Below, one piece after another: positions 27,001 through 42,700 of a DNA stretch of 64,000 nucleotides. The notes below the pieces were generated by a model. It saw only the letters and a list, made by a program, of their open reading frames with translations, was not told the DNA's origin and made no database searches. The translations under genes and the position numbers were made by a program. The DNA is from Ascaris suum. Taxonomy: Eukaryota > Nematoda > Chromadorea > Rhabditida > Ascarididae. Positions within the stretch are counted from its first letter, which is position 1; each line of letters opens with the position of its first letter. Location: the NCBI GenBank assembly GCA_013433145.1, contig CM024187.1:992001-1056000 (forward strand), read 5' to 3'.

Positions 27001-30000
27001 CGTACAACAATTTTTAATAGGAATGTATAATGTATCGTGCAATGCGAATTTTAAATTTCCCTGAGCACTACTGTGGAGGGATGGTAATATTTGTATCAAA
27101 TTTGGTGACAGTAAGTAATAGACTTCTCCTTCTGCACTTACATTCCTCTAGACAACATCACCGGCAGGAGTGGCACCAAGTGCTGTGTGATTTCATAAGA
27201 ATTGCTCTTTTCGGTTTGAAATGTTAATTAAATTTCACAAATACTTCCATGCTGCCTTCTGTTCCACTTCTCTTCTCGCCTAGCCAATGGACACTGCACC
27301 ACGCGCACTATTTTGTTGCGTGACATTTGTTTAACCCAATGGGCCTGTTATGTGGCGACTTTCTGTGCAGTTACATTATGCAGTTAAGGTCGACGGTTTC
27401 GTCTGCCAATGCGCACCAGTTTCCACGGTTCGGTCTGCCAGCATATGATGGACCATTGTGCGACATCGCCATGCCGCAACAATGCGACGTGCGTCAACCA
27501 GGTGCTCAATATCTGTGCGAATGCCCTCTCGGTTTTGAAGGTACTTTCGCTTTCGTATAGACGGCTGTCTTTAATCAGCCGATGCTTCGTGCTAAGTTGA
27601 AGCTTTGGCAGATTTCTAGCCGTTGTGATTGGATAATATAATCGACGTACTGGTATTTCAATGGGAAAATATGAAGTTTTTTGTAAGAATTTAAAAACTT
27701 ATGTACAGCTTAACCCAAAGCTAGTTGAATGTAGCTTTACATAATCGCAGATGTGAATACTCCATTCTTCTTGAGTACTGCCAACTGTGATGGGAACTTG
27801 CAGCACATTGCAGAATTTCACCAACACATGGGAGAACGAAAGAGAGAGAAGATAAGTTTTAAAAAACACCTTGTGTACCAGAGAAATCCGCATAACATCA
27901 GTTTGTTTTAAAAGGCTGCCCACCAGTGTTCTTCAAGTGGAACTATTTGTGCAAGGACCGTTATTCTTGCGAGAAAAAAATACACGGTCATCTTTTCCAA
28001 TTGAATTGGAATGCAAACCACCGCCTGCATATCCACTAAAAACTAAGAGGTGATGCGAAGAACTTTTTGAGATTTCGCATGGAAGTACGTTCATTCGGTC
28101 GGGCTTGATCTGAACATTTGAAAGGAGGGACTAATTTCGCTTCAAGCCTCGTGGAGTGGTTAATCACAACCAACGAGAATTTGCATCCTTCCAACCCTTT
28201 AAATATGCTCGTATAGACGCCAAACTGGGAGGTAGAAGATGCAGAACTGCAGAACTGCAGGTATTGGACAACATCTGATCTGAGGGGAATATTTTCAAAC
28301 AGCGTAGACGCATCTTCATGAAAGCGGAAATAGTTATCCATGTTGGTGTGTCGCTGCTGTTCACTTACTGGTAATGTGCCGTGCTTTCAGCCTTATAAGC
28401 GATGCAAAAAAAATCGCTAATGCCGCTGATGGTCGTTGTAATGCGCGCTGTTGCAGTTTATGCTAGCGCGTTGACGTATCGGAGGGGGTCAGGGGGAGGG
28501 GAAGAGAAGAGGATTTTATCACCTTCATTTGATTCGACTGAAAAGAAGGACTTTCAGGTTAGAAAAATAATTTCTTTTCACTGCATGGTGTTGTCCTCAT
28601 AGAAACACTTTGAATCCTCTTATTCTGAGTTTATTTGTGCAACCTTTTTTAAAAATCCTCCTATGTGGAAATTCCTGCAAAAATTCTCCTGTATTCAGAA
28701 GCGTTAATAACAGTAATATATACCTGGCAATATGGAAACGTTTAAAGGTACACATTGTGAGCACAACACTAACGAATGCGACCTGCTGCATAAGTGCTCA
28801 CAAGAGGAACGGAGTTATGTGAGGATCTCGTCAACGGTTTTCAAGTGCAATTGCCGTCAGGGATACACCGAGAGTTTGTGCGAGATTCACATCGATCAAG
28901 TAATCCATTCTATTTTTCATATACGATGTACTTCCTTCCAATTACCTCGAGTGAATCCTTTTCATCGAAAGTAGTAATGATGTTACTTGGTGCTGATTTT
29001 TACCAAAGCATCAGGAACAGCCTTCAAAGGGTTGCCCGCGACGACTCATTAAGTGCACATGGGCTCACAATCACAATGTGTTGCGATAATAAATTTCTAG
29101 CGCCTCTCTATTCAAAAATATCATATTTCCCACGACTACAGAGCTTTCATTTCTTTTTTTTCTTTGAAAGTTTCGAAGAAAGGTCTTTCATCTGTGAGGA
29201 ATATTTTCAAAGCCTTATGATATAGAAAGATTTATTTCTTATAAACCTATTTTTTTCCCTCATATTGCAAATAAGTCGATATTTCTCGACCATTGCGAAA
29301 GGATAATCAATGGAATTGATGAACCAAATGAACCAAATCAAATGTATGACTTTTTCATAATGATCTTCTGTAATATAGATAATTCAAAAATATTAGGAAC
29401 ACAAAAAAGTTGGATTTGATGATCTTTTAAACTATTTTTTTAATTTTGAGATTCTGAAGTCATACTAGTAAATCTTTACTTTTTATTTCTAAATATAAGG
29501 CAAATGAAATATTTCGCACATTGTAATGAGTGATTTTAAAAAAATCGATCTTTTTTTTTTCCAACAAAACAAGTGCTCGTTGTCTTCCACAGAGAGTACA
29601 CTGTAGTGTGTACTGCACATCATTTCTGCATCTGAATGCTTTTTCAGTGTGCCTCTGAGCCATGTATGAACAATGGGACGTGCATTGACGGCGGAGCGCA
29701 GTTCAGATGCGAGTGCCCTCGGGATGGAAAGGAGCACGTTGCGAGGAAGAGGATGGCTCTTGCGCTCTCAATCCGTGCCACAATGATGCCCACTGTGTTA
29801 ACCTGGTAGCCGACTACTTTTGCGTGTGTCCAGAAGGAGTGAACGGAAAGAACTGTGAAGTCGCTCCTAATCGATGCATCGGTGAACCATGTCACAACGG
29901 TGGTGTCTGTGGCGATTTGGTTCACGGCTTGAGTGCACCTGCCCTAAAGGTAAGACTGCCATAATCTATCTTGTGTATATAGATCGTATGAAAGGGTAAA

Positions 30001-30739
30001 TGCCCCTTTCCTGCTCTCCAAGAATGTGGCAAATAGTTCATAGCTCAGCATTTTGTCGCGTATTGAAATGGTTTTTCGCATTAACGCACAACATAATTGT
30101 GCTATTATATTACCTACTTGTTCTTTGGTTGTTGAATTGGGGAGAACTTTTCACATATTGTGATTGAGTTTTAGTGATGAAGCCAGATTTAGCCAGATAT
30201 AACATGACCCAGAATTTCCATATTTACAGTTGCATGCTAATTTCAGATTATGTTGGTGCTGGATGTCAGTTCGAGTTGGACGCGTGTCAAGAAGGAGTTT
30301 GTCAAAACGATGCTAAATGTATCCTCACCGAGCATGGTGGATATGAGTGCATTTGTGAGCCAGGTAAAATTAGCTCCGACCTTTCTTCTGATTCCAGCTC
30401 GCGACCTTCACCTTTTTCAATACTCTTTTCTTTGCAAATTGGTTTTTGCTGACGCGATCTATAGGATGTGCACCTGCGTTTGTCTCTATTTGTTTGAAAG
30501 GTCTTAAGAGGGGAGGGTGAGTAAGATAGTAGTCCTTTCCCTGAGACGAATAGGAAATACTAGAACTTCGCTTTCAACAAATCGCTATCCGAGCGCAGAA
30601 TGTATATCGTTGAGCAGATGTTTTTGAGGAGCTGTCGAATCACCGAGATGTTGTCAATTCGCTTCTGTCGCCCAAGCCTGTTCAAACGAATGCTATTTGA
30701 GAAAGATATCTTGACAGCTGAATTTTGAAACGCGCGCTG

Positions 30740-30775
<36 letters not shown>

Positions 30776-33700
30776 TCCTCCTGCTTCACTTCCCTCAACT
30801 TGTTGGACGACTGTTATTAATGGAGTGTTGGTAGCGAAATTTTTCAAAGCAACAACAGTTAAAATTTTTTCGGTTTCAATTCTTGCTTTGCTTTATCAAA
30901 TATAACGCAGCCTTGGTGGTCAGCGATTTTCGGGAGCATGTAGATAATTTGGCTCATTTAATTTGTCGCTCTCTGCTAAACAGCTGCCCTTAAGTAGACA
31001 CTGACAGTCGAGAAATTTGGAATATGGGATCAGATGTGTTGTTTCGCTCACTCGTAAGCTTATGCACCTTTGTCTTTCGCAGGAAATGATTGTTGCATAT
31101 CACTGAGGATCGTTATCTTTGTCGAATTTCATTACTGCTCGCAAAATAAGTGTATATGTAGACTGGCAGGTCTCGTTGGATGCTGGATCGAGCTGGATCT
31201 AGCCTGCTTCAATCGCTACATTAGTTATTTATGTGTTTCCGCATGTTAATCTCTTGGTTGTTGTTTTCTTGTGCAAAAAAAAGACCCGCGTCTTAATTAT
31301 CAACCATTTAACCTGGGCATTTCGTTATTCATTGCTGGATTTTGTTCTATTAAAGTGCATATTTTAAAGGTGGGTTTCTTTCATAGTTTCACTGGAAAGG
31401 ATTGTGAAACGAACATAAACGATTGCTCGCCATCTCCATGCCCTCTTGCTGCAACTTGCATTGATCAGGTTACTTCTCTATTATCGATTTTTTCCATTTC
31501 TCGCATTATTCTTGTTGAGTCTTGAATGCCACAGTTGAATTCTATTCCAACACCACTATTAAAACTGTGCACCCTGACGTGAAAACTACATCCGACGTAA
31601 TTGACATCAAACCTGATGTAAAAACTGTTTGACGTTAGCGAATGGCATCGTATATTTTGGAAATTGCATCCTTTTCCCCCCTTTTAGAGACTCTCTGTAA
31701 CTGAGGAATATAGTTTTGTGGGCTTGTTCAGGCCAGAGGACTTTGCATAACATGTAAAATTCGCACGGTTTGATCGATTGGACTGCTCTATATTTGATCA
31801 TCAATTGGTTGATGATAATATTGCCGAGTTTTTTATATGTCCCTGTTATCTGCAGTCTGCAGGTGGAATCAAACCGATCGATGTGAATGGGCCAATGAAA
31901 GTAGTTTGGTGGGTGGAGTTTTATAGAGTGCCAAAGTCTGGGATGACTAAGTTGGAAGTTTTGATTGCTACGTGAGGTAGTAGGTATCGCAAGGACATTA
32001 ATTACCGGCAAGGCGTTAAACGCAAGGAAGCAAGAGAGAAACTTCACAGATTTCATAGTGGTTCACCGAGCAATTGCTTCAGGTGAATAGCTATTTCTGT
32101 CAATGCCCATTCATATGACGGGCGTTAATTGTGATAAGGCAATTGACGTCGATTATGATCTGCACTTCTACGATGCCTTGATGCCAGCAACGGCCGCACT
32201 TTCGGTACCCTTCAAGTTCACGTCAAATGCGTTCTCGTTGTCGTTGTGGGTCAAGTTTGATACCCCACTCTCACATGGAACTGTGCTTACGCTCTACAAC
32301 AGCAAGTATGTCATTCATCTTCATATTCCTGACTATAGATGAGCTTACCCCTCCTTTCCCTCTTCCTTAACTGCCATCACTTTGAAGATTTCGCTCACAC
32401 GCAGTCAGGTGGTAAAGATGCATAGAAATAAATGAAAATTTTGGGAATCCATAATTAAGCATTCAAAAATGCCATTTTTTATACCTTCAGTGTCTTTTCC
32501 TTACTGAGGCCATTCCAAGCAGTGCTGCGGCTCAGATTCCAGTTTCATGATGTAGGAAGTAATCCCTTAAAAATTCAAAATGGTTGGTTGCCCTTTTTGG
32601 GGTTTTGAATTTGATCTGCTAAGTTCATTCTTAAAACAATGTTTCTTTATATTCTCCTCGCAGCAAGTAATATTTTGCAAATTTCTTCTATGCAGTTGCA
32701 AATCTGCATTCGGCAAATGCATGTTGATGATGTCTTGTCTTGCTAATGTGTACATGCGTCTACCTGTCTGTCTATCTAGTAGTTCAAGTTAATATTAACT
32801 AAAGTCACGTTGATCCGTCCCAAATTTTTAGTGCTGTCGATTTATCGATGTATTTATTGCACTAATGCATAACTGCGAAACAAATCCCACTAGTTTCTTA
32901 TAGTTTCCACACTCTAAATTGCAGAATTAATTCTTCAGCACTTCCAGTGTATGTATACAAAAGTGAGAGACTGTGGAGTATAGTGACTTCCGAATGAGCT
33001 GTGAACGTCTGACGAGGAGAGTAAAGCAACAACAAAGAAATGAAATAAGACCTGGAAGGAACGTTCTCAGAAGTATATTCGCGCACAGTTGCAAATTGTT
33101 AACAGACGTTATGGCCCAATGTTTTCTGAATAGAGAACGAAAGTTTCTAATCACATGCGGGTACGGTGAATACTTGATGGACAAAAGGAAAGCGAAATTA
33201 AAGTACTGCGTTGCCGGCGTCAATAATGACGGTCCGACATTTGTAAACGCGTTGAAGGGGAATTTATCACCCACATTTGAAGTCGTGGCATAGGACTGCA
33301 AAAGAGTGTGGAGTGTTAAGACAACAGCGAGGTACGTAAGCAAGAACTATACTTAGTCGCTCATGCATGCGGTGCGGAGGCCAACGCGCTGAGCTGGATA
33401 GGTTTACTGACATGATGCCAGCCAGGTAGATCTCACGGTCTAGCTGGAAGACGAATGACAGATAGGTTTCCTAGGGATTACTCCGAAGACTTGCGCGGCA
33501 GATGAAATGAATTCGCGAGACGTGGTTACCGCCCGCTGGTTTAGAGGCTCAAAGGATTACTGAATATGCTTATGAGATGTCGTAGTCGTCTGCCCTCCTT
33601 GGTTCTGGATTTCCGAATTTAGGCAAATAGGCATATAGATGACGTCACTGTAATGTACTGTGCAAATTTAGGCTTATAAAATTGCATATAAATGAGCATT

Positions 33701-36700
33701 TTGTGAGATTTATATACGAGCAACCGACATGGTCGGACCGAAATGCGTTATTGCGCAAGTCTTATTATTGTTAGCAATCTATGAAGCTTTTTTTTTCGAT
33801 TAGCTCGTTTACGCATATATTGTGTTAATTTGCTTCCATGCGTTTTCCCAGTTATTCCCACAGAGTGTACTGAAGTATCTCAAAGTGAGTAGATCTGCAG
33901 TTAGGTTACTTGCTCTTAGGTCTTCGTTTCTCTTCCTTTTGGCTTCCCATGAGGTCATAGTAGCGGTGCGAGAGGTAAAAATTGAAGGAAAAGCTTCGTT
34001 CGAAGATAACGCAAAAATATCCAATGCGATAGATAATTGAGGTCGTGCTGCCAAAGATACTCGTTCCCCTTCTTTCTATGAATTTTCTTCCCTTACTATG
34101 GTTTCGTTGTATGGATAGCCCATTTCTTTTATTGATAAATTCCCTATCTTTGTTGATTGACGTCTTGCTGTATCGAAAAAAAATAGATATATTATCTGCG
34201 AAATGAAAACCTTTTTTTTTTTCATTTACGTCCAATACGCTTCATTTCCTTGTTTTAGAGAGTTGAACTATCCAGCCAAAGTCGCCGAACTGCTACGTGT
34301 CTCAGCGGACAACGTGCATCTGAGCATGTTCCCTGACGAAACACCGCTCAGTTTACATTTCCCATCTAATCAACGTCTCAATGATGGACACTGGAATAAT
34401 CTGGTAATTACATGGAAATCGGAAGGTGGCGCTTATTCGCTTTTTGGAATGCGGTTCGTATCTACGCGGATGTAGGCTATGGTGCAAGCAAAACGTTAGA
34501 TATCAAGTAGGTTTCTGTTTCAAGCATAGTTATAACAGATACGACGGAACGCTTTGGAATGTCGGCTATCATAGCGGCATATGTCCATAGGTGCTAATCG
34601 CGATAAATTTAAAAGAAACTGCGGTAGCCACTCTTAGTTTCCATTACAATTATTTGTTAATTTGACTCATTGTTCAGTGCATGGATCTCACTTGGGGAGC
34701 CGATCAACGATGCGTCCACAGATCCAAAATTCGTTGGTTCAGTCACACGAGTCAACATGTGGAAACGAGTGGTCGACTTCGAAACGGAAGTGCCGAATAT
34801 CGTACACGAATGCCAACTGCCTCAGGTAGCATCCACATCATCAGTTAACGCAGTTTCATCTTCCTGTAGTACACCACGTATATCACCAGCATAAGGCATA
34901 CTTTTTGCTTCGTTCGACGAAATGATTCACAAAAAGTGTGTTTACAGACAAAAGACAAATATTGTTCAGTAATATCCATAGCAACAAGTGAGACATTTCT
35001 TCGAGGTTTCTTCACCAGAAGAGTGGAAGCTGACTAGGTGAGGCGATTTAGTTCCAATTATCCCGTTGAAAATGTTGGATGACCATTCTTTAGTACGGAA
35101 AAACTCGTTCCGGAAATGAGTAACTCGTGCTGTAAGTGCCTGTTGTGCTCAACCTGCAGTTGTTCTAATGCCGTTTGTATATTTAGGAGATCTACGAGGG
35201 GCTGGTACTTCGATTCGCTGGATACAACATGATGTCCGGCAAAGTAGAAAAAGTGGTGAAAAGTACTTGCGGACGAGAGCGTAGCGATTCGAAAGTCATC
35301 TCAAGTGTTCGCGTTGATAACTGCCCGCGGATGTTTTGTGGTCACTCAGCAGAAGGAGGTTGTTTTACTAAAATTACAGAAGTTTGTATGGGCAAAAGAG
35401 GGATAACAGTAGCGTTCTAGAACTAAAAAAAAAGATTCCATTCTACTCAATTTTAATGAGTGGAATCAAAGCTTTGTGACTGGATAGATCAGAAAGGTAA
35501 TCGAGTAAACAGAATTTTTGAAACAAAGTTGTTTTTTTTATTTGGCTTCTCTTATCTGCGGGATAATGTTTTTTTTTTTTTTTTTTAATGCAATAATTGC
35601 TTTGAAGAAATTCAGCTGGCTTTGTCTATCTTGGCTAATCACCTAACGATTGGCATCAATGTAGGGTGATCAGTCTTTCCTGTTGGCAATTTCCTTTGAT
35701 TGGCTGCAATTTTTCCTTACTAAATTCGTTGTTTTTCTAAGGATATCACTGTTTTTTTTTTTCGTAGGTATTGATTTCTTTACAGCTTCATAGCCTTTTT
35801 CTCTAGTTCATGTGCTCTTTCATGTTTAAGTTGTAGAGATAGATTTCGACAGCCTTTGCTAAATGTTTGCATGTAAATACAAGCTTGCAAAACTTTACAA
35901 AAATGCCAAAATTCATGTCCCATGCTGCTCTTTAGGGCATATTTGCCGCATTTGAGCGCTGCTTTTTCTGTAGGAGATAGCAGGTGCAACGGAAGAGTTA
36001 TTCAAAAGAGACAACTGAAATGGGATCTATTTTTTACATATGCAGTGGCATGAAATTAACTGTCATACGCTTTTAGCTTCTTTCTAGTAAATTAAAAATT
36101 ATTCATTCATTAATTACACTTTCAGTGTACAGTGCCTAAACATGAGAGCATGGCAGTGAGATGAGGCGAATTTTGTTTTAGTTAAGGTGCAATGCAGAAG
36201 GAAAGAAAACTAGGCAGATGTGTTACGATGAGGGCGACTCTTACTAATAAGCGAGTAATTATGATTCCACTAAATCGTCCAATTTGCGAAACAGAAACAT
36301 CAATTGAAATGAAAGCATTTCTGCCGAGAAAGCGGAAAATCCAACAAAGAAAACAGTATCAGCGGAAGGAAGATGCTTGTCACATGATTATATGAGGCAG
36401 AAGAAAGCAATTCTTTCAAGAGAAGTTTTCTGCTTTATTAAAGGAGTATTTATATTGGGCTATCAAGCAGTACACTCATTCGTTTTCTTTTCAAATTTGA
36501 CTCATAGTCACTGGCGATTTCTTGTTTCCGCTAATACCTTGGCGTTTTAGCAGCCTTCGGAGTTACAACTCCGAAATTAGTCCATTTCTTTGAGTATGTC
36601 CATATCACTATCCTTCTTCAATGCGTTTCTTGTTGGTCTTTGAAAATGTGTCAGTGTGCTGCATTTATTTTACACTGTCTGACTTGTCATCCCTCTGAAT

Positions 36701-39700
36701 TATTGCTTTTCTGCATCACATGTGATATTTTTTTAAACACTTTATTGATGCTTTCAGCTGATTATTAACGTTACTTTTGTTAATTTGCGTTTTATTGCTT
36801 CCGAATATACATAAGACATCGCTGCACAAAAACTATTGCTCTTTGTAGTCAGAGCTTTCAAAAATATCAGAGCGTTTCGGGAAATCTTCAAGTTGCTTCT
36901 TTTTACAGCTTAAAAGATGTTTATGAACAAAGATTTTTGACCTCTTGACCTTTCCCCCCCTGCACCCGCCCCCCCCCAAAAAAGACCAATAAATTAGAGC
37001 TATCAAATTCCATGAATTTTCGGATCGCTTCGCTGGTTCAAACTCATTGGATGACTGCTCTTGAATCAAATGCTGATGGCGGAAAGAAAAGAGGGCATGA
37101 TGGATGGTCTTTCATATCGTTTATTGCATCTGTATTAATAAAGATAACTCTGAACAACTTGCAAGTAAATTATCATTTCCGTTCCTGAATGATGCAGGGA
37201 AGAATTTCCTCCTAAATTCCTTCTTTCTTTTTTTCTCAACTTTTAGGGCTTCCTTTTGAGGACTTTTAGAACGTGCTTTACGGCAACTTGAAGAAGAAGT
37301 TAGAGAGAGAAAATTGGATGTTTTGATAAAGAAGTAATCTAATGGATGAGACGATTTTAATATCCTCTCTTCATCCCCACCGTAGCTCTCCAGCATATAT
37401 TGCAAACAAACAGTGCCATCATCCCCAACCCACTCTCCCTCCTCTCCTCCCTCTTCCAAGTGAACTTGTTTCGCATATTACCAACGCATATCTACGTAAC
37501 TATGCTACATGAGATTTCGTGACAACTTGTATCAGTCCATTAGAAGCGTTCTGCGTTCATGCGATGACAAAGAACAAAAGCGAACAGCATGCTGGGCAGA
37601 TTTCATGTTTATTAGGTGTTGCATTTTGAGATCGAATGGAACGGCCATTGAACGAGTCATAAAGGCATTCAAGTGGGAATTGATGCGTGAATTTTCTGTT
37701 ATAACTGCGAAAGGTTTCTATCGAGTTTGTGGTTATATCGTAGAAAAATGAAAGTGCACATGTACTTTTGTTAATATTTCTTTGTGTATGAAAGCGGAAA
37801 TTGTTGTGAAGAAAATATTGCTTATGTGCATGAAGTACGTGCACTCAATGTTCGTTGATGTGCGCTAGGTCGCTTCCAAGCAAACAATAGAACAGTTGTA
37901 ATCTTGTTAGCTGCCAGAAGTTTTTTATTGGAGAGGAAGATTGGATGAAAGGTTTTTTTGCCGAGATCAACTGGTAAACTTTTCGAAGTTTTCAAGCATT
38001 ATGGAATAAGTTTTGCAGAATGCCTCTTTTCAGGTGAATGTCACCTGGCAGGAGCCACGTTTCTCAAGCAAGTATGGCGTGCAAAGTGTTGAAAGGAACC
38101 TGAAGCCTGGTCAGGTGTTTACGGGGTGAATATTGGGTCATCTTATGTAGCAAAGGACAACGTTTCAGTGGCCGAATGCATATTTAAAGTGAGCGATACC
38201 ATCTGCAAGCGAAATATAAAATCTAAAAACGAATCGACTTCATTTTCAATTTGCAGACCCATTTGTCTCTTTAGGTTTGTATAATTTACATTAAGTAATC
38301 GACATTAAAGAAAAGGCCTAAGTTAACTTTTACATCAAGATAGGGCTCCAACTCAACCTTTCACTATCACGAAGTCAAAGTTCTATTACAGATGGCTTTT
38401 AATTGTTAATTAACTCTCTTTAATGAAAAAACTATTAAAGCCAAGAAAGCGCTTTAATTCTGTGCAATATTCACTAACTGTTGCATTTTATTGATCACAT
38501 TGGATTAACGAATAGCACAAATCATTTTGGTCTCATCTAACATCTCATTTCTAAATTTCTTCAGCTGTTTGCCGCCTCGCTAAATTTGCTGCATATCTTC
38601 CTATCAGCAACTAGATAAGAATAAGTTCTTCTGCGGTCGCCGCGTCAGGTTCCGATTACCTGATCCTCTCGCACGCACAAAAATTGCGTTAACTGATGAC
38701 TGTTGATTGTTGATGCGCCTCATCGAAACGACTTGCTTTATTCAATTGATGCGATATGGTAGAATTTAAATACCCGTTCATGAAGCAATATTTGCTTTTT
38801 GAACGCTCATAATGCACTAGCTTTTGCTTACTATTACTGCACATAATGATCTGCAGGTGCACGTTTTCTCGCGAATTCTGTCCTGACTGGAAGACCCTTT
38901 GCATGTGGTTCAAGCATGTGAAGCATGGGGTCCGCAACTACGTTACAAAGCATGTTCGATTCAGTGTGAGAGTGGATAATGAATTCAGTAAGAGCCACCG
39001 ATATTCTACACATGCGCTGCTGATGGTCAGTGGCGAACTCGTCCTGAAAATTCCTATATCTTCCCGCTATCCACAGTGCTCCAAGTAAGCGCATTCATCG
39101 TCGTCGCCTGAGCTCTGATGTGTGACTAGAAAGGGCAAACAGAAAGTTCGAATGCCGATGGACAAGCATTTTTAAAAAGAACAGACAATATTAGAAAATC
39201 TTCAATGGTTCCTCTATTGACTTCAAACAATTCCCAGATGTTTTCGTCTGTTATAAGGATCCCACCTATGTATCATAAGGCTGTGCTTAGGAGCTGCGTT
39301 GAAAAAAGTGCATTTTCATCTCGAAGGCAGACGACAAAAGCTTATTGGAAATCAGATTGGCTGTATTGCCAAGGTGCTAATCGTAACATAGATTTCTTGC
39401 CTTCTACAAAATTTTTTGGGATTTTTTCGCAATTCTTCGATGCCAAATATTTCGCAAGACCTCACTTTTCATCTTGGTGAAAAAGGTTTGCAAGTTGCCG
39501 TAAATGCCAGAACTTATGCCCGTTTTGCTTTTTTCGAAAAGTATATCATTACGCGCGCTTTTTCTTATCGTTTTGGTTTCTTTCGGACGTTTGAACCAGT
39601 TTTATCGATTTGTTTTTTTCTTAATAAGGTTGAATTATCCCCAAAAGGGACTTAGCTATGCCGCTACAGTATTATGCTTAGGATGTTTGCTGCGCGCATG

Positions 39701-42700
39701 TTTTTCCCCCTTTTTTTTAAAACCCTTTTTGTGGTGTCGTTGCGTACCGTAGCCACACGTTTTCCAGTACAAGCTACTGGAGATGGTTGCTTTCTTTTCA
39801 AGTGAGAGACAGAGGAAAATGAGCATGTTTATGCATATGTCTATGAACGTTTTTTTTTTTTGGATAACAGTGCAGAAAAATGATTGTTATTCTGCTCATC
39901 GTTGTTCCTGTCTTTCGATATTTTCGTGAGTGGAGCATATTACTTTCCATTTTTTTTACAGGTCACAACCTGCGATACGTGTGGCGGACGTTACTATTAA
40001 CTATCCAACTGTTTCAATATGTAATGCAGCCGGAAAAAGTACACTCGCTGAGAAAATCTCGCAAAGAATTGAGCTTCTCAACAACAAGTGGAATATCCTT
40101 GCACCAAAGTAATTAAGAGTCATTGTCAGGATTTATCAGTAATTGATATGCAAGCGAAGAGATGCTTCACAAGTGAAATTCTACAAGAGTTATAGCGGAT
40201 GAAAGGTTTTGCAAAGAAATAGCCAGCTGCAAGTGCTGATTGTATCCATTTATCGTTTTGATGACTGTAGTTTCTAGATCGATGAGCATTCTTCTACTTT
40301 AAAAACGGGAAGATTTAAAGCTGAGATCCGTATTGCTCGACAATTTTTTTTTTTTCTTCAGCTCTTAAACAAATTTCGAATTAATGGATTTCAGTTGAGC
40401 TGGCTGTTTTCAGAACTCCTAAACGATCTATGCGAATCCTTACAATTTGCTTTCGGAGTAAAGCTCAGGTGTACATAGTTTACCTGGGCACAAAAACTAC
40501 TTCTTGACCGGAACGAGTTCCATTATTTGCCCTTATTAATAGATCTTTTCACATTCTTTGTTTGGGTCATGGTAGTGGCATTAAATTGTTCTAACCGTGC
40601 GAATTATGCCACTCTTTGATGTCGGATTTTATAGGTTTGTAGTCCTTATTATTGTTGTGTGTTTGAAGTTTTATTACCATAAATTCAGTGATAACATAAA
40701 TGAAATTTATCACCGGAGTGCAAGGTAATTTTTGCGGAAGTATTCAGATAGTTTCAGATTGTCGCGAAAAAATGTATGCATCGTTTTGTGAATCACAAAA
40801 AAACTTTAAATTTGGTTTTTTTTTTCTGCATAGATTTCGAGATTTTCAAATTAGATTTCGCTTTTTCTTCGTATAATTTTAAAACTCTTGTGATACTTAG
40901 ATTCTACACTTGCGGCTTTTTTTTTAAAATATTTTATTGCAGAATGATAAATTCGTATACCATTCAATGTGACTGTATCTTGTCTCTTGGAGAACGATAC
41001 ACTGAGGAAACGACGTAGTAATGATGAAAATTTCATGTGAATATTGCAATACCGATTACATAGTTCGTTGATTTAATATTTATCAATTTGTTGTTATCAC
41101 TGATAAGACTTTTAAAGGAGATAAATCGTTTACACGAAACATTAGAATCTAATTTTTTATCAGCCAATTCTTAAAACCATTTCTTGTGTTCTGATAAATT
41201 CCTCATTGCTGGGGAAAGTTTCAACTTTATAATGTTACATGTTAATGGAACAAGTAATCGTAACTGTTTCCTCTTCATACTCAAACGTTTCATATTAAAT
41301 TCTATAAACACTCATCGAATTCTTCGCGCTCATCAACTTTTTTTTGATTGTAGATGCCTTAGTCCCAAAAAATATATCTCCTGGGTAACAAGCTTATTTA
41401 AGCTCTTTTCTCAAAGATGTTGTCTTAGTTCAGCGACAAAGTCCTATATTTTCTCAGCGATATTGAAGACGTTTTAGAAGCAGTTAAAGATAGATCCTTT
41501 GAAAAATCTTCAACGGGAAAATAAGGCTTTCTTCTGAGAGACGATTAATATGGTAACGACTGTAATTTGGGCGGAAAATATTTTTTTAAATAAATCAACA
41601 GTTGATTTTTTTCTTCTGGCGATTGCTTATGCTCTTCATAGTATGTCTAAATAAGTGATGGATATTACAGTGAGATGGCCGAAGAGCAACGAACCAATCG
41701 TAAAGCGAAGGTAATCGATGTATTGGAAGATGAAATACTACTCAAAGATATTTTCAATCTCGAACAAGTCATTGCCTTAATTTATTGTTTATGTAATGCG
41801 TTAAAATGATTTAAGATGCTTTGAGATTGTTTCGTGGAATAAGCCGAATTGCGCCACATTTTTAGTGCTATATAAGAACTTTTAATGAATGTTTTAAGGA
41901 AGAAAAAAACTTTTATAAGCAAAGTTTTATGACTAAATGTAAAATGTAGTCATCATCTTGATTTGAGAGGTAGAAACAAAATTGTCTGAGAAGTTTTACT
42001 GAACAAGAGAAAACGTTCAAATTATCTGCGCCTAAGGGGAATGAGAAATTTGGATGGATGAGCCATCTTCCTTCAGTGTTTCCGGCAGTTGCTTATTACG
42101 CTCGTTTATTTGAAGGTGCTTCCAAATGGGCGACCAATCTGATTCATTCGAGTTGAAGGAACGTTTGTATGCGATGAGGTCATGTCAATGTAAGAAATCT
42201 TTGCGGTGAGTGTCATATTTGTTCTTGTTCCTACTTTCTCATTTCAATGATATCATTTTCGCATAATTCAAAGCACACCCTTTCATCATCACTAATGATA
42301 AACCGAAAATGTGGAAAATTCCCATCTATCTGAAAATTTGCAGTCTAATATTGAAATCATATTGCGTCGCATCAATAGCCTCTCAATTTTGAGATTTGAT
42401 GAACGTATGCCAATTGCTTCATTCCTCCACAACTTCAGCTCCTTCGGCGGACTTGCAAGCTTACAGCGACCATTTCTTTTTTTTTTGCTGCTTAGTAATC
42501 GTTAACTGTAACTCGTGGTTAGTTGAAGTTTGGCATGAATAGAGCGTACCACTTTATTTGCATCCTCGGGTTATTATATAAGTAGCAGCAGTCATTTTTA
42601 TATAAAAGCTAAGAACACTTTTGCACTCATCCTATCCGACATTTTCTCATATTATTTGAATCGTTTTCGTGACGTAATTTTTCTCTTCGCATGAATGGTC

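Noticed and set aside
30744..30773. Poly-A run as the tail of an inserted retroelement
   Set aside because: No coding or target-site duplication is visible next to it.
32927..33343. Overlapping ORFs over 100 codons on both strands in a receptor intron
   Set aside because: No motifs, no splice context, and open frames on both strands suggest chance.
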